Shown piece after piece: positions 36,140 to 44,433 of a stretch of DNA of 48,783 bases. The position numbers and the translations under genes are program-made. The stretch comes from Limnohabitans sp. Its GTDB lineage: Bacteria > Pseudomonadota > Gammaproteobacteria > Burkholderiales > Burkholderiaceae_C. Where the stretch lies: NCBI RefSeq assembly GCF_017848645.1, contig NZ_JAFEIF010000052.1:1-48783 (forward strand), given 5' to 3'. The notes below the pieces were generated by a model. The model did no database searches. It was not told the DNA's origin and saw only the letters and a program-made list of their open reading frames with translations. The stretch's first letter is position 1. Every line of letters begins with the position of its first letter.

Positions 36140-37945
36140 ATGAAATTGCGCGATTTCTCGTGGACAGTTCTTGGTCTGCTTGCTTCAGTGTCCGTGAACT
36201 CACAACAGTTGCGCGACGCTCGAATGCTGGCCACCGAGGTCGACGTCAGCCAAGAGGCTACCCTGTTGCTGAGCCTGGATAAAACTTCGGCCACCGTGTG
36301 GTGCGGCCTGAGAGTCGATTTCGGCAACGGCAGGGATCAGAACCTGCGGGTCGGGGAACGCGGCGAGACGGACTTGCAGATGCAGGTCAGGTACCGCTAC
36401 CCGACCCCTGGTCTTTACACGCTGAGGGTTTCCGGTGCTGCGCTCATGCGTGGCCTGCGTTCCGTCGTGGCCTGCGAAGGAGGCGAAAGATCCTTTCTGG
36501 TGCGTGTCACTGATCGAGGCGCAGCGCATGTGCCTGCTGCCCTTGGTGCACAACTGCCCCCGCGCGGAGTGTCCGAGTATCCGGCACTGGTTCAACCCCC
36601 ATCACCGGGCCCGGCCTATACGCCGATGCAGGGTACGGCGCAAGGCGTCGCCCTGCCCCCGCCCGCTATGCTTCCCGCTCCCGCAGCCTATCCCACCGCG
36701 CCGACCCAACCCGCTGCGCCAGCGGTTCAGTGGGTGCACGGGGCTGGGCCAGGCACGCCGCCTTCTATCCCTGCGCAGCAGTCCGGCCAGTCGGTATGGG
36801 CGCCTTACACACCGCCCGGCATGCCCACGATGCCCCAGGCACCGCCCGATCCCGGAATCGGTTCTCCGGGGCCGGGCCCTTATCCAGCTGCGCAATCGGC
36901 CAGCCCTATGCCTCCCCCGCCTGTCTATGGGTATGCGGGCGCTGCACCCGGCGCCGCCGGGGGGCAGTTGATGCACGACTGCGGCCCCAATCCCGATGCG
37001 GCTTGCGTCGCCAAGACCGTGGCCGAGACGGTCGTCAAGCTGAGGGAGATCTTCGGGAAGAAGAAGTCGGGGTCGTCCAACACGGAAGCGGCCATGCCCT
37101 ATTCATCGGGCGGCTACGTGCCGCCTCCTCCGGCAGTCCCGCCCCCGCCAATGAACGCAGGTCTATTCGTCGATGGTGTGGCAACCCGGCCCAACGTCCC
37201 GGTTGCCTTGCCTGCCAATCCGGCTGTTGCGCAGGTGGATGCCACTCCGCAGAGGCAAGTACCACCGGGTGCGACCCTGCCATGGCCCGCCATTCCCCGC
37301 GGGGCTCGCACACCGATCGAAGGGGCTTTCTATGTGCAGCGCACCTACATGACGATGGGCGGGGGCATCTCGCTCAACCATGAATCCTATTTCTTCACTT
37401 CCAATGGCCGCTTTTCCAATTCTCCATCGGGAGGGGTGAATCTTGCTGCGCTGGCGGCGCAGCCGGCCGCCAGCCGGTACGAGGGCAGTTACTGGATCGA
37501 AGGTCAGGAGCTGGTCATGGCCTGGGCTGACGGCAGCAAGCCCTGGCGCTCCAAGTATGAGGGTGATGCCCGGAGAATCGTCATCGGCAGTTCATTTGCT
37601 TCCCGCCAGTCACCATTTCCACGCGGCTGGCGGCTTGAGGGCAGTTATGAAGGCGGCTCCTCCATCGGCGGAGGGACTTCCTCTTCGAGCACCATCCGTT
37701 TCCGTCGTGATGGAACATTTACCCGAGGCAGCAGCGTGGCGATTGTCAGCAGCACAAGCCGTTCTGACGTGACGGCCGGTGGATCTGCTGCAGGGGGTGG
37801 TACCTACGAGTTTGACGGTTTCATGTTGACCCTGCGTGAGAACGGTGCCGAGCGAAAGTACACGGTGTTTGCCTTTGGCGAGCGTGATGCTGCGGGTCGG
37901 CCTGAACACATCTTCAACCAGGGTCTGATGATGAAGCGGCAATGA
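36140..37945 (+). CDS. exported proline-rich protein of unknown function with DCGPNP motif
   Basis: A 601-residue protein I do not recognise. The signal peptide is MKLRDFSWTVLGLLASVSVN, cut near residue 21. Residues 22-125 are a beta-rich domain with MQVRYRYPTPGLYTLRVSGA, like an immunoglobulin-type fold. Residues 140-275 and 310-395 are Pro/Ala-rich linkers. Between them is HDCGPNPDAACVAKTV, with Cys281 and Cys289, followed by a short helix ending KLREIFGKKK. Residues 395-601 are a Gly/Ser-rich beta domain (GAFYVQRTYMTMGGGISLN, RFRRDGTFTRGSS, YEFDGFMLTLRENGAERKY). I chose ATG 36140 for the signal peptide. The PDZ gene follows 40 bases on and carries the same DCGPNP motif, so they probably act together in the envelope. 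Confidence 0.72.
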   Translation: MKLRDFSWTVLGLLASVSVNSQQLRDARMLATEVDVSQEATLLLSLDKTSATVWCGLRVDFGNGRDQNLRVGERGETDLQMQVRYRYPTPGLYTLRVSGAALMRGLRSVVACEGGERSFLVRVTDRGAAHVPAALGAQLPPRGVSEYPALVQPPSPGPAYTPMQGTAQGVALPPPAMLPAPAAYPTAPTQPAAPAVQWVHGAGPGTPPSIPAQQSGQSVWAPYTPPGMPTMPQAPPDPGIGSPGPGPYPAAQSASPMPPPPVYGYAGAAPGAAGGQLMHDCGPNPDAACVAKTVAETVVKLREIFGKKKSGSSNTEAAMPYSSGGYVPPPPAVPPPPMNAGLFVDGVATRPNVPVALPANPAVAQVDATPQRQVPPGATLPWPAIPRGARTPIEGAFYVQRTYMTMGGGISLNHESYFFTSNGRFSNSPSGGVNLAALAAQPAASRYEGSYWIEGQELVMAWADGSKPWRSKYEGDARRIVIGSSFASRQSPFPRGWRLEGSYEGGSSIGGGTSSSSTIRFRRDGTFTRGSSVAIVSSTSRSDVTAGGSAAGGGTYEFDGFMLTLRENGAERKYTVFAFGERDAAGRPEHIFNQGLMMKRQ

Positions 37946-37985
37946 GCGTTGGGTTTTGACATTGGCCTTAACTTGGAAAGGCGTG

Positions 37986-38549
37986 ATGGACATGGTGCAG
38001 GGTCTAACCTTCGGTCGCGTGGTCTGGCATTGGGCAGCCTGGTGGATGCTGTCAGGCATCGTGCTGTCGTTCTCGGCAAAGGCGAATGACCTCGCGGGTG
38101 CGAGCGATATGGGTGCGCTGTCGAGACAGTTTGAAAGTGCGTGGCATCAGGTCGCGGGCAGACCGCCGCCCATCGGTGTCGCGCTGGCACCGTTGATCGA
38201 AGTTGAGCGAACACAGCTCGGAGTGACAGATGGCCGAGGCGTTCGCATCACGGCCGTGCTGCCGGGCAGCACGGCCGAACGCATGGGACTCAAGGCCCGC
38301 GACATCGTGCTGGCGTTCAACGGTGTTCCGGTGCATTCCCCCCAGGAACTGGCGCAGGCAGTGTCCATGCGGGATCCACATGTGATGCCCGTGGTGGAGT
38401 TGCATGCGACATCGGCTGGTGCAGCACCAGCACCATGGCCGGGCGCGGTGAATGCACCAATCACCGACTGCGGGCCCAACCCGACCCTGGAATGCTCTGC
38501 TAGGCTTTTGCGTGATTCTTGGCGCCAGCTGCGCGATGCCTTGCGCTGA
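37986..38549 (+). CDS. exported PDZ-domain protein with C-terminal DCGPNP motif
   Basis: A 187-residue exported protein. The N-terminal hydrophobic stretch (VVWHWAAWWMLSGIVLSFSA) is a signal peptide or anchor, cut near residue 33. A PDZ domain covers about 68-150 (GVRITAVLPGSTAERMGLKARDIVLAFNGV). There is no protease domain, so it is a scaffold or targeting subunit rather than an HtrA enzyme. The C-terminus, DCGPNPTLECSARLLRD (161-177) then LRDALR, repeats the motif of the 601-residue neighbour with identical spacing. ATG 37986 lies 4 bases behind AAAGG; ATG 37992 is an alternative. It lies 40 bases behind the preceding gene, so the two form an operon. The partner and client are unknown. Confidence 0.75.
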   Translation: MDMVQGLTFGRVVWHWAAWWMLSGIVLSFSAKANDLAGASDMGALSRQFESAWHQVAGRPPPIGVALAPLIEVERTQLGVTDGRGVRITAVLPGSTAERMGLKARDIVLAFNGVPVHSPQELAQAVSMRDPHVMPVVELHATSAGAAPAPWPGAVNAPITDCGPNPTLECSARLLRDSWRQLRDALR

Positions 38550-38717
38550 GCAGCGGACAGGGTCTCCCTCTTCGGGATTTGAGGCCATCTGAGGCTTGAG
38601 GTTGCCCCCTAGCAGAGCCTGCAGAAGTTATGCCTCCAGTGCCGGCAGGTTCAAATCAGCGCGAATCAACTCGGTATGGCCAGCACTGCAGATCGGGGGG
38701 CCTCGATCCAGGTCTTG

Positions 38718-41033
38718 TCATTCACACACTCCGTAATGTTCACTGGCGTTGGTTCGCTTGGTTTCGATGGCCCAGACCACAAGCTTTCGTCGCTGATGAT
38801 CAACTTCGGCGGCGGCCATCTCGGCGGCGTGCGCGGCTCTGGCAGTTTGCAAAGCGGTGTTGCGAGCAAGTTCATCGACACGCGCGGCTGCTACTTCGGC
38901 TTCGATGGCCACCCGTCGCGGGTCTACAGGCCAATACTGATAAGCCTCCCGGTATTTCGCCTGCGCCCATTGATGCCATGCGTCGATGTATGCCTGCTTC
39001 TCGGCCTCGACGCGATTCATCTCGGCACGACGCTTGTCTCGCCAGGCCTCCCAGTCTGCAACACTTCTCTGCGAGCCCTGCAGCTCCGAAGTGTTTGAAC
39101 ATCCAGGCTGGGCGAACAGCGCTGCAGGCGGGAACGCGAGCACCTGAATGGCCGTGATCGCGCTCGCGTTGCACCAGCCCTCTTGCTTAAATCGCCCGCT
39201 CTTGCAGAACGCCTTGTCGTGGATCTCCAGCTTGGTGCCTGAAGGCGCGCTCAGACGACGTGTCTCCGCTCGCTCGACGGTTGAACTTCGTCGAAGGTCG
39301 TCATTCACGCCAAGTCGGCCAGGTAGCAAGCTGGGGCGTGAATTGCCGACAGGGCTAAGGTTATCCTGCTGATCGTTCGACGAGTAAGGGCCAAAGGTCT
39401 CTGTCCAGACCCTGTCCTGAGCGGTGTCAAAGACGGCCTTGCGCCATTCACGGGCACAAACCTTGTTGTCCCACCCCGCAGGGTAGCCGGCCAGGGCATC
39501 CACACCCATCCAGATGGAGGCATCTCCCGGCGCTGGCTTGCAGAAGTGCCCATCCCCGGGCCTTCCCTGGTCCCACAAGGTCCGGCAGCACGAATCGTGC
39601 AATATCGAACCCACGGACACCTTGACCTTGATCGTGCAGTCGTCATTCACCTCAGGGGTGGGCCATTTCTTCCAGGTGAACTTTCCGTCGGCCTGATCCT
39701 TGCATCCACTCCCGATAGCCCCGAAACAGCGCTCACGGTTATCGATCTTCGCGGGGTCGAGTTGCACCTGAGACCGCTCGCACCGCGCAGGAGCTTTGGC
39801 TTGCTGGCTCTCTCCTTGGTAGAAACGTGGCGGCGTCGGGGGTGGAGTAGCGCCGGCCTGTGCGGCCGCCAGTGTGGGCGAGACCAGGTTCTGCCAGTAC
39901 CACTGGCGGTTCTGGGCTTGTCGGATCCAGCGGTCCATGCCGGCGCGGCCGCCACCTTCGCGGCCGACCGAGCAGTCGTTGACAGCGCCTTTCACCGGGG
40001 CGCTGTTGGCGTCGGTGAACACTTGCGCCAGCACGGGGTGGTTGCGGATCTCCGGCGCAAAGATGTCGCGCAGCACCTCGCTGGCAACCTGGGCGTTGCA
40101 TTGCGAGCGCAGGTCCTGCGCCAGTGTGGGCGAGACCAGGTTCTGCCAGTACCACTGGCGGTTCTGGGCTTGTCGGATCCAGCGGTCCATGCCGGCGCGG
40201 CCGCCACCTTCGCGGCCGACCGAGCAGTCGTTGACAGCGCCTTTCACCGGGGCGCTGTTGGCGTCGGTGAACACTTGCGCCAGCACGGGGTGGTTGCGGA
40301 TCTCCGGCGCAAAGATGTCGCGCAGCACCTCGCTGGCAACCTGGGCGTTGCATTGCGAGCGCAGGTCCTGCGCCAGTGTGGGCGAGACCAGGTTCTGCCA
40401 GTACCACTGGCGGTTCTGGGCTTGTCGGATCCAGCGGTCCATGCCGGCGCGGCCGCCACCTTCGCGGCCGACCAAGCAGTCGTTGACGGCGCCTTTCACC
40501 GGGGCGCTGTTGGCGTCGGCGAACACTTGCGCCAGCACGGGGTGGTTGCGGATCTCCGGCGCAAAGATGTCGCGAAGCACCTCGCTGGCAACCTGGGCAT
40601 TGCATTGCGAGCGCAGGTCCTGTTTTTGAGCTTGAGCCGGCTGCTGCAACTGCGCCAATGCGGGCGAGACCAGGTTTTGCCAGTACCACTGGCGGTTCTG
40701 GGTCTGTCGGATCCAGCGGTCCATGCCGGCGCGCCCGCCGCCTTCGCGCCCGGACCTGCAGTCATTGATGGCGGCCTTGACCGGAGCACTGTTGGCGTCG
40801 GCGAACACTTGACCCAACAAGGGGTTGCTACGGATCTCGGAATCGTAGATATCCTTCAAGACCTGGCTGGCATTCATAACATTGCACTCAGCCTCCAAGG
40901 ACCGCGACCTCTGCCTTGCCTCCAAACCCTGGTGCAATGGCGTTGACGGGACGATCGGCTTGGGTGACTGGGCCACCGCAACGAGTGGCCCGAGCAACGA
41001 AGTGCATACGATTACTGACAACAACTTGTTCAT
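38718..41033 (-). CDS. exported protein with four 84-residue repeats, unknown function
   Basis: A 771-residue protein. The signal peptide is MNKLLSVIVCTSLLGPLVAV, cut near AQS. Four repeats cover about 46-390. Each has CNAQVASEVLRDIFAPEIRN, then FADANSAPVKGAVNDC, GREGGGRAGMDRW and QNRQWYWQNLVSP. Each has two cysteines 42 residues apart (Cys144 and Cys186 in the second). The first repeat is diverged; the other three are nearly identical. A Cys-rich region follows (about 405-520, with HDSCCRTLWDQG), then a helical, charged C-terminal part from about 640. I know no family for the repeat. It is the last gene of a minus-strand run with the MORN and lectin genes. The gene is intact. Confidence 0.75.
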   Translation of the reverse strand: MNKLLSVIVCTSLLGPLVAVAQSPKPIVPSTPLHQGLEARQRSRSLEAECNVMNASQVLKDIYDSEIRSNPLLGQVFADANSAPVKAAINDCRSGREGGGRAGMDRWIRQTQNRQWYWQNLVSPALAQLQQPAQAQKQDLRSQCNAQVASEVLRDIFAPEIRNHPVLAQVFADANSAPVKGAVNDCLVGREGGGRAGMDRWIRQAQNRQWYWQNLVSPTLAQDLRSQCNAQVASEVLRDIFAPEIRNHPVLAQVFTDANSAPVKGAVNDCSVGREGGGRAGMDRWIRQAQNRQWYWQNLVSPTLAQDLRSQCNAQVASEVLRDIFAPEIRNHPVLAQVFTDANSAPVKGAVNDCSVGREGGGRAGMDRWIRQAQNRQWYWQNLVSPTLAAAQAGATPPPTPPRFYQGESQQAKAPARCERSQVQLDPAKIDNRERCFGAIGSGCKDQADGKFTWKKWPTPEVNDDCTIKVKVSVGSILHDSCCRTLWDQGRPGDGHFCKPAPGDASIWMGVDALAGYPAGWDNKVCAREWRKAVFDTAQDRVWTETFGPYSSNDQQDNLSPVGNSRPSLLPGRLGVNDDLRRSSTVERAETRRLSAPSGTKLEIHDKAFCKSGRFKQEGWCNASAITAIQVLAFPPAALFAQPGCSNTSELQGSQRSVADWEAWRDKRRAEMNRVEAEKQAYIDAWHQWAQAKYREAYQYWPVDPRRVAIEAEVAAARVDELARNTALQTARAAHAAEMAAAEVDHQRRKLVVWAIETKRTNASEHYGVCE
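39868..40623 (-). repeat. three near-identical 252-bp tandem repeats inside the repeat-protein gene
   Basis: Units start at 39868, 40120 and 40372, exactly 252 bases (84 codons) apart. The first two look identical and the third differs at a handful of bases (for example gaccaagcag for gaccgagcag). A fourth, clearly diverged unit lies at about 40655-40900, separated by a short Gln/Ala linker. The homogeneity at DNA level points to recent duplication or gene conversion. Read count and assembly length should be checked, since such repeats often collapse. Confidence 0.9.
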
Positions 41034-41189
41034 GGCTTTGCCTCGAACCTTCGATGATGGGGGGTGGTCTGGTGGGCAAACGACTGTTGACGGCTCAGGA
41101 GCCTTGTTTCATGAGGCCTTTCCAAGGCCTGCCGATCCGCCCTCATGCGTTTCTCCCCGTTGAGCGCAGGAAAGGAGGCCTGGCGATCG

Positions 41190-42878
41190 TCATTTGCCCG
41201 GGGGGGTGCCCTCGAGGTAGTAGCCCAGAGTCCGCTCTCCCAGCGTCAGCAGCATCTGGTCCCACTCGGCGTTGACTCGGGCCTCGCGTACAAAGCCCAG
41301 TCGGTTTGCCTCGGTGCCGCGGAACACAAGCGTATGGCGACTGCCATTGGGCAAGGTGGCGAACCCGGTGAGTTCGTAGTCGGCCGGCGGAAGGTTGTGG
41401 AACGTCGTGGTGCTCTGACGGTAAGTCTGTCTTCCTTCAGGCGACATCCGATCGATGTCGCGCTCGATGGTGGTCTCGGAGAGCGGTCTGCCGTCGAACG
41501 CGGGCGTCAGGGGGCGCAGCCTCAGCGTGATCCGGGTGCCCTCAGGGATCTCGCGTGGCGCCCGGTCCATGTTCACCAGGTGACCCTGGTCGGTCATGTC
41601 GACGCGCCAGCCGCCTGGCTGGGTGGCGATTCGCATGCCGTACCAGTGGGTGTGGTTGCCCGGCTGCGGCCCCTGGGCCAGGCCATTGGGCGTGGGCCCA
41701 CTGACTTTCCAGACGAAGTCCTGCACCATCCCTTCGGCGGCGTCCCGAGATCTCGTGGCGAGGTCGCCCACCGGCTCCAGCGGACGTTGGAAGGTTCGAC
41801 CCTGGTGGCGCACGGTGACGAAGCCCTTGCTGAACCGGTATTGGCCCTCTGCCAGCGCTTGCCTGTAGGTTCCGTCCGGGCGGATGATGGGCTCGTAGGT
41901 CACATTTCGTCCGGCCGAACTGACGCCGTTGATCCAGATCTGCGTGCGCTCCACCGACGGGGGGATTGGCGAGCCATCGGGCATGGTGATTCGGCCTGTG
42001 GCAAACCCCCTCTCCGGGCGCCCGGCCCGGACGGCCGAGGCCGTTCGGACCGGAGCGGGAGCCTGTGCTGCGGCGGCCGGCGGGCCGGGCGGGAAGGCTT
42101 CGGCCTGACGCGCCGGTGCGACCGGTGGTGTCGCGCCGCCCTGGACCGGCGCTGCTGCGATGCCCGGTGCAGCGCCGCCCAGGTTGGCCGTGGCCGCTTG
42201 GGGCGCAGAGGTCGGGCCTGCCGTGAGTGCCTGGGGTACGGTCTGCATGGGAGCGGGGATGGGTACAGGGGCAGGCATCGCAGGCGCCTGTGCCATCCGC
42301 CCAGGCGCGGTGGTGTCTATGGCAGGTACTCCCGGGCCCTGTTGGGGCAACGGCTGCGGGGGAGCGAGCCGCTGCGGCTGACCCTCGAAGAACTGCCCTG
42401 AAAAAACTTCCCTCCCTTGGGGATCGAGCAGACGACCAGCGCCCGTCATGGCACCTACACGGAACTCACCGACGTAACGCCTGTTGTCTGCCGTGGTGAA
42501 CACGCCCTGACCGTCCATGCGCCCTTGCCGAAAATTACCGGTGTAGCTGCCTTCTTGACTGCGCAAAAGTCCCATGCCATCAAATTGACCCCAACGGAAG
42601 TCACCCATGTACTTAATGCCTGAGTTACGGTCTTCCATCACACCCCGGCATTCATGCCAGCTTCCGGCGGGTTGTGACAAAGGACACTCGGGCAACACGC
42701 CCGTGTTCTGCGCCCCAACAGCCTGGGGCAAGAACACCAGGCAAATTGCCAACGGCATGACGCTTCGAACGACATGACCCGGGCACTTGATGCACCATAG
42801 CCAAGCAGTACGGGGATGGACTCTGAAATCGAAGTGCATCATGGGTGAACTAACTGTCTCCGTGGGCGAATTGATCAT
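41190..42878 (-). CDS. exported MORN-repeat protein with Pro/Ala linker and unknown C-terminal domain
   Basis: Up to 562 residues from ATG 42878, which follows the lectin stop directly (TGA ATG). ATG 42758 (522 residues) is also possible and starts right at a hydrophobic signal core, MPLAICLVFLPQAVGA. At about 90-169 there are three to four MORN repeats (YMGDFRWGQFDGMGLL, SYTGNFRQGRMDGQGVF, RYVGEFRVGAMTGAGRL). A Pro/Ala-rich linker runs from about 170 to 290. The C-terminal part (about 300-562) has a beta-sandwich look (GRITMPDGSPIPPSVERTQI, HTHWYGMRIATQPGGWRVDM, FHNLPPADYELTGFATLPNG) that I do not recognise. MORN repeats bind membranes or partners in eukaryotes; in bacteria they are often exported. 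It is in one run with the lectin gene upstream and the repeat-protein gene downstream. Confidence 0.78.
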   Translation of the reverse strand: MINSPTETVSSPMMHFDFRVHPRTAWLWCIKCPGHVVRSVMPLAICLVFLPQAVGAQNTGVLPECPLSQPAGSWHECRGVMEDRNSGIKYMGDFRWGQFDGMGLLRSQEGSYTGNFRQGRMDGQGVFTTADNRRYVGEFRVGAMTGAGRLLDPQGREVFSGQFFEGQPQRLAPPQPLPQQGPGVPAIDTTAPGRMAQAPAMPAPVPIPAPMQTVPQALTAGPTSAPQAATANLGGAAPGIAAAPVQGGATPPVAPARQAEAFPPGPPAAAAQAPAPVRTASAVRAGRPERGFATGRITMPDGSPIPPSVERTQIWINGVSSAGRNVTYEPIIRPDGTYRQALAEGQYRFSKGFVTVRHQGRTFQRPLEPVGDLATRSRDAAEGMVQDFVWKVSGPTPNGLAQGPQPGNHTHWYGMRIATQPGGWRVDMTDQGHLVNMDRAPREIPEGTRITLRLRPLTPAFDGRPLSETTIERDIDRMSPEGRQTYRQSTTTFHNLPPADYELTGFATLPNGSRHTLVFRGTEANRLGFVREARVNAEWDQMLLTLGERTLGYYLEGTPPGK

Positions 42879-43496
42879 TCAGTTCATGCCGCCTGCCGAA
42901 ATCAGCGTTGCCCCGTCAAGGCCAATGAGGGATCCTCCTGTGGCCTGAATCAGACCTGGTGGCAACTGTTGCAACTGCGCAGGCGTCAGCGGCAAAGGCT
43001 GACCGGGGCGGGCCGAGCGGGCGGCGTTCTCGATGGTCTGTCTGGTCCCTGGATCACGCACTTGGGACAGTACGCTGGCCAAATTCACAGGCCGGTGCAC
43101 CTTCCAGGTCTGGTTGACCGCGCCCGAACAGGACCAAGCCATGACACGCACACCCGCTCCGCGGCGATTGCCCTCGACATCGGCGCACCAACCCAGCTCG
43201 TTGTTGAGCCGTCCATTTCGGTAACCCCAGGTCTGCGATTTGTCGCCCTGTCTGCACGATTCCCAGTTCAGTGGCTGGTTGCCGTTGCGACCGGTCAGGC
43301 ACAGATTGTCCATGCGGATTGCGCCATAGCCTGAGAAACCGTTGATGGGTGTCTGCCCCCGCCAGTCCGCCGTCACGGCTGCGTTGCCGTTGCGATGGAG
43401 CATGTAGCCAGAAGACGATGACAGGTACAGGACGGGCTGGGCCTGGACCAAGGCCGTAGACGACAACAGAAGGACTGCAAACAGATTGTTTTTCAT
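42879..43496 (-). CDS. exported ricin-B-type lectin domain protein
   Basis: A 205-residue exported protein. The signal peptide is MKNNLFAVLLLSSTALVQAQ. Residues 28-133 fit a ricin-type beta-trefoil: the QxW signatures QTW at 88-90 and 129-131, and cysteines 66, 81, 104 and 123 in the usual pairing positions. Such domains bind sugars. The C-terminal part is Ala/Pro-rich (about 135-180) and ends in a Gly-rich tail, GGSLIGLDGATLISAGGMN. No catalytic domain is attached, so it is a lectin or adhesin rather than a glycosidase. It is the first gene of the lectin-MORN-repeat run and lies 182 bases from the divergent response regulator gene, which may control it. Confidence 0.8.
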   Translation of the reverse strand: MKNNLFAVLLLSSTALVQAQPVLYLSSSSGYMLHRNGNAAVTADWRGQTPINGFSGYGAIRMDNLCLTGRNGNQPLNWESCRQGDKSQTWGYRNGRLNNELGWCADVEGNRRGAGVRVMAWSCSGAVNQTWKVHRPVNLASVLSQVRDPGTRQTIENAARSARPGQPLPLTPAQLQQLPPGLIQATGGSLIGLDGATLISAGGMN

Positions 43497-43602
43497 GAAT
43501 GTCTCCTGAGAAAGTGTGGAAGGAATTCAGACCCTCGAAACAAGCATCCAAGGATGGACAGCCTGCTCTGGGTTCATTCTGGGCACGATGGCCTGCCCAC
43601 AC

Positions 43603-43620
43603 ATCCCTTGAATCAGGGAT
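43603..43620. promoter_or_regulatory. inverted repeat in the lectin/response-regulator divergent region
   Basis: ATCCCT (43603-43608) and AGGGAT (43615-43620) form a perfect 6+6 inverted repeat with a 6-base spacer. It lies 107 bases before the lectin start and 59 before the regulator start. Two-fold sites of this size are typical for NarL-family regulators. Which promoter it serves is unknown. Confidence 0.4.
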
Positions 43621-43630
43621 CCGGACGTCA

Positions 43631-43649
43631 CCGCAAGCAAAGCTTGCGG
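43631..43649. promoter_or_regulatory. 8-bp perfect palindrome upstream of the response regulator
   Basis: ccgcaagc (43631-43638) pairs with gcttgcgg (43642-43649) around AAA. It is followed by TTAAAATTAA. It may be an operator or a leader hairpin of the regulator gene. The T-poor plus-strand tail makes a terminator unlikely in that direction. Confidence 0.45.
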
Positions 43650-43678
43650 CTTAAAATTAATTGCAACTGCTGCCTGCC

Positions 43679-44326
43679 ATGAAGACCCTGCTCATCGTTG
43701 AAGACGACCGTGCCTTGCGCGAGCATTTGCTGTTCGATGCGGGCTCCGGCACGCCAGGCTGGCAAGTGCTGGCGGCTGATAGTCTGGGAGCTGCACGTCA
43801 GTGCCTGCGGGCCCAAAGACCCGATGCAATGTTCGTCGATCTCGGCCTCCCAGATGGCGATGGGATTGAACTGATCCAACAATGCCATACGGCCTGGCCT
43901 TCCTGCGACATCCTCGTCATCACTGTCTTTGCCGACGAGCAACGCGTCATCCGATCGCTCGAGGCTGGTGCTTGCGGGTACATCCTCAAGCCCGATCTGC
44001 CGATCTATGCTGGACGCCTGGTGGCCACCATTGATGCCGGCGGTTCTCCGCTGAGCCCGTCGATTGCACGCGGTCTCATCGACCGCCTGCATACGCCAAA
44101 ATCCAAGCCTACACTGGCTACCGACAGCGAAGCCCTGTCGGCACGCGAGCAGGAAGTTTTGTCGCTTTGTGCACGCGGCTTTCGTTATGCAGAGATTGCC
44201 CAGTTGCTGGGCCTGTCCACGCACACCGTGAACGCGCATCTCAAGAATGTTTACCGCAAGCTGGCGGTCAACTCGAAGGTTGAGGCCGTGTTCGAAGCCC
44301 GCCGCAGCGGGCTGATCGACTCTTGA
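43679..44326 (+). CDS. NarL/FixJ-family response regulator
   Basis: A 215-residue two-component response regulator. The receiver domain has the acidic pair Asp9-Asp10, the phosphorylation site Asp54 (MFVDLGLPDG), Thr82 and Lys104 (YILKPD), so it should be phosphorylated normally. The C-terminal LuxR-type helix-turn-helix is at about 153-203 (LSAREQEVLSLCARGFRYAE, LGLSTHTVNAHLKNVYRKL). ATG 43679 is the natural start. It is followed 107 bases on by its likely partner kinase in the same direction and divergent from the lectin gene. Autoregulation through the inverted repeats upstream is plausible. Confidence 0.93.
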   Translation: MKTLLIVEDDRALREHLLFDAGSGTPGWQVLAADSLGAARQCLRAQRPDAMFVDLGLPDGDGIELIQQCHTAWPSCDILVITVFADEQRVIRSLEAGACGYILKPDLPIYAGRLVATIDAGGSPLSPSIARGLIDRLHTPKSKPTLATDSEALSAREQEVLSLCARGFRYAEIAQLLGLSTHTVNAHLKNVYRKLAVNSKVEAVFEARRSGLIDS

Positions 44327-44433
44327 GCCATGGCTCCTGCTCGAAGGCTTCACAGCGCTGCAGGGCCGATGGCTGCTTTCCTTTGCACACCAACCTCTAG
44401 GCAAGCGCCAACACACAAACCCTTCAGCCTGTC

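Noticed and set aside
38630..39157. Plus-strand frame of 175 codons behind the PDZ gene
   Set aside because: Opposes the 3' end of the repeat-protein gene, has no ribosome binding site and a composition typical of shadow frames.
39868..40623. CRISPR array
   Set aside because: Units are 252 bases, adjacent without spacers, and coding. They are protein repeats.
39546..40946. Long plus-strand open frame (466 codons) opposite the repeat-protein gene
   Set aside because: It is the complement of the repeat units, has no signal or domain, and is Val/Gly/Ala-rich in the way GC-rich antisense frames are. The minus-strand frame has a signal peptide, clear repeats and Cys pairs.
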